This document shows, piece by piece, positions 1 to 6,216 of a stretch of DNA of 22,700 nt; within the stretch, counting starts at the first letter, position 1; every line of letters starts with the position of its first letter. Source of the stretch: an uncultured Collinsella sp. (GTDB lineage Bacteria; Actinomycetota; Coriobacteriia; Coriobacteriales; Coriobacteriaceae); the NCBI GenBank assembly GCA_934654605.1, contig CAKUGH010000024.1, forward strand, positions 1-22,700. Reading direction: 5' to 3'. A program made the position numbers and the translations under genes. The notes beneath the pieces are model-generated. The model searched no databases and had not been told where the DNA came from. It was given only the letters and a program-made list of their open reading frames with translations.

Positions 1-33
1 CGGCAAGATTGACTTGCCCGAATAACCGCCCGA

Positions 34-66
34 CCTATCCGACACAATGGCCAAGTGTCGGATAGG
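34..66. repeat. Perfect 12-bp inverted repeat near the window start
   Basis: Arms at 34-45 (CCTATCCGACAC) and 55-66 (GTGTCGGATAGG) are perfect complements around a 9-nt loop. No T-run follows, so it is not a typical terminator. A shorter imperfect repeat sits at 3-17 (GCAAG/CTTGC) and a perfect 14-bp AT-rich palindrome (GCAAAATATTTTGC) at 71-84. The three occupy the stretch just before the truncated repressor gene. They could be an operator region, the end of a mobile element or a hairpin after an upstream gene whose last codons may end with the TAA at 23-25; the sequence does not decide between these. Confidence 0.6.
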
Positions 67-112
67 AACGGCAAAATATTTTGCACTTCTATTGCTTCTT
101 TATCACACATAA

Positions 113-1006
113 GCAAAGGCCGAACGCATTAAGCAGGCGATTGAGCTGACCGGATACGTGCGGTCCAGCCAGGCTCGCGCGCTGCGCACCGGCTCCACCA
201 AACTCATCGGCGTCATCGTGCCCAAGATTAACTCGGAATCCGTTAGCCGCATTACCGCCGGCATTGGCCAGGTGCTCGGTCGCCGTGGCTACCAGATGCT
301 GCTCGCCAATACCGACAACGCCCCCGATCGCGAGCTCGAGTACCTCGATTTATTCCAAAATCACCCGGTTGATGGCATCGTACTCGTGGCGACCATGATC
401 ACCGATGAACATCGTGCGGCCATTGCGTCTTGCCATGTGCCCATTGTGCTGATCGGCCAAAACGTCGAGGGCGCGGCTTGCGTCTATCACGACGATTACG
501 AGGCCGCTTTTGAGCTGGGCCAGGCGCTCGCGAAGCATGTTGAGGGCAAGATTGCCTATATCGGTGTTACCGAGGAAGACCGTGCGGCCGGTTATGACCG
601 CCGTCGTGGTTTTGAGGCGGGATTGCGCGCCGCGGGTAACCCGCTCGATGCCGCCTTGATTCGCCTGGGCTCGTTTACGCTCGACTCGGGCTATGGTGCG
701 GCGCGTGAGCTGCTTTCCGTCGCTCCCGATGTTTCGTTTATCGCCTGCGCGACCGACACCATGGCGGCGGGCGCGCTGCGTGCCATCGATGAGGTTCGCG
801 GCATGGGCGAGGGCATACACCGCGTGAGCGGTTTTGGCGACAACGCGTTTTTGCGCGCGCTGACGGGCGGCATTCCTACTGTGCATTATGGGTATCTGAC
901 CAGTGGCGTCGAGGCCACCAGCATGCTGCTTGACACGCTCGATGGCGTGGAGGGGAAGCGCGGTCTCAAGACGATCAAGCTCGGCCATCAGCTTATGAAT
1001 GTCTAG
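113..1006 (+). pseudogene. ScrR-like LacI-family repressor missing its DNA-binding head
   Basis: This frame encodes the end of the LacI headpiece, the hinge and the full sugar-binding domain. It reads AERIKQAIELTGYVRSSQAR from 119, then the hinge-like SQARALRTGS, then LIGVIVPKI, which opens the periplasmic-binding-protein fold. Near the C-terminus GFGDN followed by a TVHYGYLTSG segment resembles sucrose-operon repressors. Intact LacI proteins start about 40-45 residues earlier with a helix-turn-helix; here the frame is closed by TAA at 110-112 and no helix-turn-helix is encoded upstream in any frame. Translation from GTG at 158 would give a 282-residue effector domain that cannot bind operators; no clear ribosome binding site precedes it. 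It lies just upstream of scrA, so it was very probably the local sucrose repressor. The family call is firm; calling it a pseudogene rather than an expressed headless protein is inference. Confidence 0.8.
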
Positions 1007-1089
1007 GCTCTGGGCACGTCTGCCTGCCTCTGAGGCCCCTGTTTTTGCCATAAAACTACCATTCGCCGGCTTTTTCCTACCGTTCACCC

Positions 1090-1135
1090 TACTATGAAAA
1101 CGATTACAGACAAATGAAACTGAAAACGATTACAG
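1090..1135 (+). promoter_or_regulatory. Two LacI-type operators (cre-like) and possible -10 before scrA
   Basis: TGAAAACGATTACAG occurs twice, at 1095-1109 and 1121-1135, 26 bp apart, so on opposite faces of the helix (about 2.5 turns). Each copy is a partial palindrome around a central CG, the hallmark of LacI-family operators. The first copy, read from A1094, also fits the cre consensus WTGNAANCGNWNNCW. A possible -10 box (TACTAT, 1090-1095) abuts the first operator, but I see no convincing -35. Binding here would block scrA transcription or early elongation. The protein could be the intact form of the neighbouring ScrR or a CcpA-like regulator encoded elsewhere. Confidence 0.7.
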
Positions 1136-1190
1136 CGTAAGTGTCAAAGATGGCCGGGTGCACATGCGCCCGTTGGAGGAAAGGGAAGTC

Positions 1191-2591
1191 ATGGACTACC
1201 GCAAATCAGCGCAAGAGGTGCTCGACAACATCGGTGGCGCCGGCAACGTTGTTTCGGCCGCGCACTGCGCCACGCGTCTGCGCCTGGTGATTGCCGATAA
1301 CGCCAAGGTCGACAAGGAGGCCCTCGAGAATATCGATGGCGCTAAGGGCGTCTTTGAGGCCCAGGGCCAGCTCCAGATTATTTTTGGCACTGGCACCGTC
1401 AATAAGGTCTACGACGAGTTCATTGCGCTCAGCGGCGTCGAGGCTGCCACCAAGGCCGAGGTCAAGGAGGCCGCGGCGCAGCAGCAGAACATCTTTATGC
1501 GTGCCATTAAGGTGCTCGGCGACGTCTTTGTCCCCATCATCCCCGCCATCGTGGCTTCGGGCCTGCTGCTGGGCATTATGAGTGCCCTCAACTTTATGGC
1601 CTCCAACGGCTTTATCGCGCTCGACACCAATAACTTTATCTACAAGATTGCCGACCTGGTCTCGGGAACGTCCTTTGGCATTCTGCAGATCCTGATCGGC
1701 TACTCCGCGGCTAAGGCCTTTGGCGCCAACCCGTACCTGGGTGCCGTCGTCGGTGGTGCGTTCATCAACTCCTCGCTGCAGAGCGCCTACACGGTTGCCT
1801 CTGAGGGCGTGCAGACCATGGTCACCGTCATTCCCGGCGTGTACGGCTTTGAGTGGGTCGGTTATCAGGGCCACGTGATCCCCATCGTTATCGCCTGCGC
1901 CATTCTCGCCTTCCTCGAGAAGCGACTCCACAAGGTTGTCCCCGAGATGTTCGACCTCTTTGTGACCCCGCTCGTCTCGGTGTTCGTGACCGTGCTCGTG
2001 ACCCTCGTTGCCGTCGGCCCCGTCTTTGTCTGGGCCGAGAACGCCATCCTCGGTCTGATCCAGGCCCTGCTCACCCTGCCCTTCGGCATCGGTTCCTTTA
2101 TCGTCGGCCTGTTCTATGCCCCCACGGTCGTTACCGGTATCCACCAGATGTACACCGCCATCGACCTGGGCCAGCTCGCCCAGTACGGCGTGACCTACTG
2201 GTTGCCCATCGCCAGTGCCGCCAACATCGCCCAGGGTGGCGCCGCGCTCGCCGTTGCCTTTAAGACCCGCGATGCCAAGATCAAGGGCCTGGCGCTTCCT
2301 TCGGCCCTGTCCGCCTTCATGGGCATTACCGAGCCGGCCATCTTTGGTGTGAACCTGCGCTTCTTTAAGCCCTTCATCGCCGGCTGCATCGGCGGCGGTT
2401 GCGGTGCCCTGGTCTGCGCACTCACTTCGCTGGCCGCCTCCGGCACAGGCGTTACGGGTATCTTCGGTATCCTGCTGTGCCTGGCCCAGCCCGTGCAGTA
2501 CGCGATCATGTTTGCGGTCGCCGCGCTGGTTTCCTTTGCCGTCTCGTTTGTCCTGTACAAGGACGAGCCCAAGGCTTCCGAGCAGGCGTAG
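1191..2591 (+). CDS. scrA: Sucrose-specific PTS permease, EIIBC
   Basis: Imports sucrose and phosphorylates it to sucrose-6-phosphate in the cytoplasmic membrane. The 466-residue product has an N-terminal EIIB domain (about 1-90) with the phosphorylatable cysteine C26 in HCATRLR, then an EIIC domain (about 105-460) of roughly ten hydrophobic segments with the conserved GITEPAIFGVNLRF motif. There is no EIIA domain, so phosphate must come from a glucose-type EIIA encoded elsewhere. The ATG at 1191 is chosen because GGAGGA (1175-1180) lies 10 nt upstream; an in-frame GTG at 1158 lacks such a site. The EIIBC architecture alone could also fit trehalose or beta-glucosides; sucrose is assigned from the ScrR-like remnant upstream and the sucrose-6-phosphate hydrolase downstream. 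Expression is probably controlled by the tandem operators at 1095-1135. Confidence 0.88.
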   Translation: MDYRKSAQEVLDNIGGAGNVVSAAHCATRLRLVIADNAKVDKEALENIDGAKGVFEAQGQLQIIFGTGTVNKVYDEFIALSGVEAATKAEVKEAAAQQQNIFMRAIKVLGDVFVPIIPAIVASGLLLGIMSALNFMASNGFIALDTNNFIYKIADLVSGTSFGILQILIGYSAAKAFGANPYLGAVVGGAFINSSLQSAYTVASEGVQTMVTVIPGVYGFEWVGYQGHVIPIVIACAILAFLEKRLHKVVPEMFDLFVTPLVSVFVTVLVTLVAVGPVFVWAENAILGLIQALLTLPFGIGSFIVGLFYAPTVVTGIHQMYTAIDLGQLAQYGVTYWLPIASAANIAQGGAALAVAFKTRDAKIKGLALPSALSAFMGITEPAIFGVNLRFFKPFIAGCIGGGCGALVCALTSLAASGTGVTGIFGILLCLAQPVQYAIMFAVAALVSFAVSFVLYKDEPKASEQA

Positions 2592-2608
2592 GATTCGCGT
2601 AAACATAA

Positions 2609-2642
2609 CGCCCGCAGGCTCCATCCTGTGGGCGTTTTCTTT
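2609..2642 (+). terminator. Intrinsic terminator after scrA
   Basis: Arms CGCCCGCAGG (2609-2618) and CCTGTGGGCG (2625-2634) form a 10-bp stem with one G-U pair and a 6-nt loop, followed by TTTTCTTT. Placed between scrA and scrB, it should make scrB expression lower than scrA or dependent on read-through, because no clear promoter is visible before scrB. Confidence 0.85.
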
Positions 2643-2695
2643 ATATGGAACCCTCGATTTGAGCGTTCGTTGATTTAATTCGATTGGATACCGAC

Positions 2696-4225
2696 ATGTC
2701 TAACGCACTTCAGCGCGATCTTGCCAAGCTCGTTGCCAACATGGATGCGGCGGCTGCCGAGCGTGGCCACGGGCCCTATGCTCAGCATTTTCATATTATG
2801 CCGCCCACGGGCTGGCTCAACGACCCCAACGGTCTTTGCCAGGCAGATGGTGTATTTCACGCGTACTTTCAGTATGCCCCGTTTGATGTGAACGGCGGCG
2901 TCAAGATGTGGGGCCATGCCACGAGCCGTGACCTTATGAACTGGGAATACGTTGGCGCGCCGCTGCTTCCCGACGAGCCGTTTGACTGCCATGGCGTGTA
3001 CTCGGGCTCGGCTTTGGTCGTGGACGGTCGCATTCGCGTGCTCTATACCGGCAACGTTAAGCTCCCCGATGCGGATGGCGTCTTTGACTACGTCAACACC
3101 GGTCGTCGCGCCGATACCGTGTATGTCGAGAGCGCCGATGGACAGACGTTTAGCCAAAAGCGCGTGGTGCTGGCGTCGGAGGACTATCCCGAGGATCTGA
3201 CGTGCCACGTGCGCGATCCCAAGGTGTGGCGTGATGAGGCCGGTCGTTATCACATGGTGTTGGGCGCGCGTCGTCGCGTTGACGGGCCGCACGCTGAGAG
3301 CCGTTTTTGTGCGATGCACGGCGAGGGCGCCGGGCGTGATGTGGGCGAGATCCTGGTGTATGGCTCGGCCGATATGCTGAGCTGGGAGCTCGAGAGCCGT
3401 GTATCTACGCCCGATCGCTTTGGATTTATGTGGGAATGCCCCGGCTATATCGAGCTCGATGCGAATGGCAATACCGCTGCATTTTTGTCGTTCTCGCCCC
3501 AGGGGCTCGAGGGCGGTCGTTGGGACCGCGGTAACGTATACGCTGCTGGCTACATGCCTGTAACGGGCGACATTACCGGTGGTGACGGTGCCTATGAGCT
3601 GGGCGAGTTCCGCCTGTGGGACGCCGGTTTTGACTTCTATGCTCCGCAGGAGTTTACGTCCGAGGATGGTCGCCACATTCTGATCGGCTGGATGGGCATG
3701 CCCGATGAGCCGACCTATGGCAACGACCCCACCGTGACGTGCGGCTGGCAGCACTGCATGACGGTGCCGCGTGAGCTTACAGCCGGTGCCGACGGCGTGG
3801 TGCTGCAACAGCCGGCGCGCGAGATTGAGCACCATTATGCCTCGGTGCGTGTGGGGGCGGGCACGTTGGAGGTTGCCGGCGATACCTGCTTTGACGTTGT
3901 TGTTGACGGTGTCGACGGTGCGTTTACCGCAACCGTCGATGGCGAGCTGAAGCTGGCGTTTGTGCCCGCCGAGGGCGAACTGCCCACGCGTTTTGAGATG
4001 CGATTTACCGACGAGGGTCGCACTTCTGCCGGCTGCGGTCGTACCGTGCGTTGGGAGCCCGTCGACGAGGTTCGTAACGTGCGCATTGTTGGCGATGCCT
4101 CTTCGGTCGAGGTGTTTGTGAACGATGGCGCGCTCGTGTTTTCGACGCGCATCTATCCCGAGGCCTATGGCGTGACCGTTGACGCTCCGGGTGCGAGTGT
4201 GACCTATCACACGCTCAACATCTAG
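2696..4225 (+). CDS. scrB: Sucrose-6-phosphate hydrolase (GH32)
   Basis: Cytoplasmic beta-fructofuranosidase that splits sucrose-6-phosphate into glucose-6-phosphate and fructose, the step after ScrA import. All three GH32 catalytic motifs are present: WLNDPNG with nucleophile D43, RDPKVW with transition-state stabiliser D174, and ECPGY with acid/base E247. The five-bladed propeller spans about 30-335 and a C-terminal beta-sandwich about 350-509. The 509-residue length is normal for the family and there is no signal peptide, which fits an intracellular phospho-sugar hydrolase. The start is uncertain: ATG at 2696 places about 30 residues before the first motif, as usual, but its ribosome binding site is weak; an in-frame TTG at 2684 is possible. 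A plain sucrose or fructan hydrolase cannot be excluded by sequence alone; the PTS neighbour supports the phosphorylated substrate. Confidence 0.92.
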   Translation: MSNALQRDLAKLVANMDAAAAERGHGPYAQHFHIMPPTGWLNDPNGLCQADGVFHAYFQYAPFDVNGGVKMWGHATSRDLMNWEYVGAPLLPDEPFDCHGVYSGSALVVDGRIRVLYTGNVKLPDADGVFDYVNTGRRADTVYVESADGQTFSQKRVVLASEDYPEDLTCHVRDPKVWRDEAGRYHMVLGARRRVDGPHAESRFCAMHGEGAGRDVGEILVYGSADMLSWELESRVSTPDRFGFMWECPGYIELDANGNTAAFLSFSPQGLEGGRWDRGNVYAAGYMPVTGDITGGDGAYELGEFRLWDAGFDFYAPQEFTSEDGRHILIGWMGMPDEPTYGNDPTVTCGWQHCMTVPRELTAGADGVVLQQPAREIEHHYASVRVGAGTLEVAGDTCFDVVVDGVDGAFTATVDGELKLAFVPAEGELPTRFEMRFTDEGRTSAGCGRTVRWEPVDEVRNVRIVGDASSVEVFVNDGALVFSTRIYPEAYGVTVDAPGASVTYHTLNI

Positions 4226-4263
4226 GCGATTCGTCGCATATAGGCGCTATACTGCAGCCGTTG

Positions 4264-4303
4264 CCCACGATGCGGGGAACACCCGCATCGTGGGTTTTTG
4301 TTT
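4264..4303 (+). terminator. Intrinsic terminator after scrB
   Basis: A perfect 13-bp stem, CCCACGATGCGGG (4264-4276) and its complement (4282-4294), is followed by five T residues and a T-rich tail. A TATACT -10-like hexamer lies just upstream at 4248-4253 without a good -35, so a very short terminated transcript from there is conceivable. The downstream coding sequence begins only about 20 nt after the T-run. Confidence 0.92.
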
Positions 4304-4321
4304 ATGAAGGGACGGTGCCTT

Positions 4322-5314
4322 GTGGATGTACAGCAGCTAGAGGAGGCCTGGGCTTTGAGGGCCGGCTCGCGTGAGGCGCGTCTTGTTGCGGCCCTGCATG
4401 TGCCGGCGGCGCTGTCTCTGTTGGGGATTGTGCGCCCCGGTGACCGCCTGGTTGCGTTTGCCGATGACTTTGCCGATGCGTTTGCGCGCGGCTTTGATGC
4501 CTGCGACGTGGTTATGGTGGGTGAGCCCTCGGTTGCAGCGTTTGCCGCCGCGTCCGAGGGCTTTGATGCTTCGTTTGATGCCGAGGGGCCGCACCTGTGG
4601 TGGTTCGTCAACTCCATCGGCGGGTTTGGTCTGCGTGTGCCCGACCTTCGCGCTCTGGGCCGCGCGGCTCGCGTGACCCATGCGCTGCTCGTCGTTGATA
4701 ACACGGTGGCTTCCATCTTTGGCTGCGATCCTTTGCGTTTGGGTGCCGTACTGTCGCTCGAGGCGCTCGATCGCGTGTGCGCCGGTGACGCGCCGCGCAA
4801 GCTTGTGGCGGCGTCGGTCGCGCGCTCGCAGCTCAAGCGCCATCGCGTGGACGCTGCCGCCGAGTGCGCGCATGCCCTGCTCGAGGGGCGCGGATTGGCC
4901 TCGCTCGACTTGTCCTCCGATGAGGTCAAGGTCCTAGAGCACGGGCTGGACTCGCTCGGTGCCCGCATGCAGGCGCACTTCGACCGCGCCCGTGCGCTGG
5001 CTGAATATTTGGCCGCGAATGAGATGGTGCGCAGCGTGCGCTATCCCGAGCTGACCTCGCATCCCGACCATGCCATCGCGACCGGCATCCTGGAGCACGG
5101 TTTTGGCCCGGCAGTAGAGTTTGACCTGATGGACTGCAGCGCGGGCGAATTCTTCAGCATGCTGCCGGACGAATTTCGCACATCGCCCGCCGGCGGCGCA
5201 ACAACGCGCCTTTCGGCCCCACGCGGCAAGCGGGCAAGCACCATCCGCCTCTTCGCCGGCACTGATGATCCCCTGGTAGTGGCTGCCACCCTCGATAACG
5301 CCCTCCGCAAGTAG
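4322..5314 (+). CDS. Degenerate Cys/Met-metabolism PLP-fold protein lacking the catalytic lysine
   Basis: The 330-residue product follows the fold of cystathionine gamma-synthase/gamma-lyase family enzymes but is divergent. Recognisable parts are the N-terminal segment LLGIVRPGDRLVAF, a VVDNT motif whose D126 matches the aspartate that contacts the PLP ring nitrogen, and the C-terminal LGARMQAHFDRARALAEYL and VRYPEL segments. The usual Schiff-base lysine in the S-x-T-K-Y motif is absent: by ungapped eye alignment R151 occupies that place, in LSLEALDRVCAGD (144-156), and no lysine lies between D126 and K160. The family is normally about 380-400 residues, so this is also short. It may be a non-catalytic or repurposed protein. 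GTG at 4322 is preferred because AAGGGA (4307-4312) lies 9 nt upstream; an ATG at 4304 has no site. It is not clearly in an operon, and its stop lies inside the following inverted repeat. Confidence 0.6.
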   Translation: MDVQQLEEAWALRAGSREARLVAALHVPAALSLLGIVRPGDRLVAFADDFADAFARGFDACDVVMVGEPSVAAFAAASEGFDASFDAEGPHLWWFVNSIGGFGLRVPDLRALGRAARVTHALLVVDNTVASIFGCDPLRLGAVLSLEALDRVCAGDAPRKLVAASVARSQLKRHRVDAAAECAHALLEGRGLASLDLSSDEVKVLEHGLDSLGARMQAHFDRARALAEYLAANEMVRSVRYPELTSHPDHAIATGILEHGFGPAVEFDLMDCSAGEFFSMLPDEFRTSPAGGATTRLSAPRGKRASTIRLFAGTDDPLVVAATLDNALRK

Positions 5315-5419
5315 TCAATTTGGGACGGGGCTATTTTAGCTACCTTGGCAGGTAGCGCGAACAGTTTGGTCGATTAACGACAGGGGTAGCTAAAATAGCC
5401 CCGTCCCAAATTGACTACT
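5310..5419. repeat. 110-bp element with perfect 35-bp inverted arms
   Basis: The arm at 5310-5344 is the exact reverse complement of 5385-5419, around a 40-nt centre. The left arm includes the TAG stop of the preceding gene (5312-5314). Inside, GCTACC (5339-5344) can alternatively pair with GGTAGC (5351-5356), and TCG/CGA at 5370-5380 form a small hairpin. There is no T-run, so it is not a classic terminator, although the RNA would form a very stable cruciform-like hairpin. It may be a small non-autonomous mobile or REP/BIME-type repeat; no transposase gene is present here. Confidence 0.9.
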
Positions 5420-5447
5420 CAAAGCGCTGAATGGGGTACTTTCCATA

Positions 5448-5645
5448 TTGTCTTATCGGGGCACGTGCCACGAAAACGGCCTATCTACTACGTTAAACCC
5501 ATTGGGGTCAACCATACCCGCCATCTTTGAAAAATGGCAAGCCGTCTACCAGCGGTTTTGTTTTCACGAAATCCGGGGTGGTCGAGGGCGTTCAACTAAA
5601 CGTAGTAAATGGGCGCATTTTATGGCGCGCGTCTTAATTCGTTAG
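5448..5645 (+). other. Unexplained intergenic stretch with a doubtful 65-residue ORF
   Basis: The 5420-5675 interval has no confidently called gene. One open frame (5448-5645) would encode a basic 65-residue peptide ending in WAHFMARVLIR, with no good ribosome binding site and no domain I recognise. The base composition is lower in GC than the neighbours. Structure is visible instead: a 10-bp palindrome GGCACGTGCC at 5460-5469, a hairpin GCCAT/ATGGC at 5520-5538, and complementary 9-mers TACTACGTT (5486-5494) and AACGTAGTA (5599-5607) that would close a 122-nt domain. It may be a repeated element or structured RNA rather than a gene. Confidence 0.3.
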
Positions 5646-5675
5646 TGCGGCGGACCAATGATCGGCCCAGATAGT

Positions 5676-6023
5676 CTACTTTGCGTTGATGCTGGCGATG
5701 AGGTCGCTGGCCCTTGTTGCAATTACTTGGTTGATCTCTGCCTGCAGCTCCTCGTAGGCCGCTATGGCGCGCTTGCCGGCCGGCGTGAGCGTGGATCCGC
5801 GGGCGCCGTCGCGCTCGATGAGCTTGCAGCCCAGCTGTCCTTCGGCCTCGTTTACAATACGCCACGCTTTGGAATAGGCCATGCCCATACTCTTGGCGGC
5901 GCGGTTGAGCGAGTGCTCGCGGGCGATGCCTTGCAGCAACAAAACGCAACCATGGCCAAACACGCCCGGCAGATCTTTGTCGCACGCTTGAATGACGAGC
6001 TTCGCCGTCGTCTTGTACTCCAT
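5676..6023 (-). CDS. Stand-alone ModE-type winged-helix DNA-binding protein
   Basis: A 115-residue protein that matches the N-terminal winged helix-turn-helix of ModE/LysR-like regulators. The helix-turn-helix is in SLNRAAKSMGMAYSKAWRIV, followed by an NEAEGQLGCKLIER segment and the wing with STLTPAGKRAI, then a C-terminal helix suited to dimer formation. There is no molybdate-binding TOBE domain and no LysR effector domain, so any ligand input is unknown. ATG at 6023 is chosen: GGGGAG lies about 11 nt upstream, whereas the in-frame GTG at 6030-6032 is only 2 nt from it. It is divergent from guaB, with 193 nt between start codons. No molybdate transport or molybdenum-cofactor gene lies in the window, so its target is unknown. 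Confidence 0.8.
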   Translation of the reverse strand: MEYKTTAKLVIQACDKDLPGVFGHGCVLLLQGIAREHSLNRAAKSMGMAYSKAWRIVNEAEGQLGCKLIERDGARGSTLTPAGKRAIAAYEELQAEINQVIATRASDLIASINAK

Positions 6024-6108
6024 GTGCCTCACGTCTCCCCGCTAAAGTGTTTGCTGGGTAAACGCAAAGCCTGCGTCAAACCCTCGTGTGCTCTTCTTAA
6101 ATCATGCA

Positions 6109-6137
6109 TTGTAGCAGTCAAAGTACGTTAAGATACT
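6109..6137 (+). promoter_or_regulatory. Probable guaB promoter
   Basis: TTGTAG (6109-6114) and GATACT (6132-6137) are separated by 17 bp, placing the transcript start near 6144. On the other strand a TACAAT hexamer (complement of 6108-6113) overlaps the -35 box and could be the -10 of the divergent ModE-like gene, though its -35 is poor. Confidence 0.55.
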
Positions 6138-6138
6138 T

Positions 6139-6171
6139 GCCCAGTATTGGGCGCCCAAGGTTGGGCTGGGT
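6139..6171 (+). promoter_or_regulatory. Palindromic leader upstream of guaB
   Basis: Just after the predicted transcript start is a 12-bp perfect palindrome TTGGGCGCCCAA (6147-6158), flanked by CCCAG (6140-6144) and CTGGG (6167-6171). The segments can pair in alternative ways: two small hairpins (GCCCA/TGGGC and GCCCAA/TTGGGC) or one longer stem. A second perfect palindrome CGACCGGTCG lies at 6189-6198, close to the ribosome binding site. This could be an operator or a structured leader. It does not match the purine riboswitch core that I know. Confidence 0.4.
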
Positions 6172-6216
6172 CCTACGAGGCCTGCAGCCGACCGGTCGCA
6201 TGGAAAAAGGAGAAAC

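Noticed and set aside
1..108. Open frame on the minus strand starting with ATG near 108
   Set aside because: Only 36 codons to the window edge, no ribosome binding site, low-information sequence through a palindrome.
1018..1046. Terminator after the repressor remnant (GCCTCTGAGGC then T5)
   Set aside because: The stem would be 4 bp with a 3-nt loop and is separated from the T-run, too weak to call.
2675..4210. 511-codon open frame antisense to scrB
   Set aside because: The sense strand holds all GH32 catalytic motifs; the antisense product matches nothing I know.
4298..4321. Upstream TTG/ATG starts for the PLP-fold protein
   Set aside because: They fall in or beside the T-tract of the scrB terminator without a ribosome binding site; GTG at 4322 has one.
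6138..6216. Purine or other known riboswitch upstream of guaB
   Set aside because: The leader is too short and lacks the conserved core of purine-class aptamers; only palindromes are visible.
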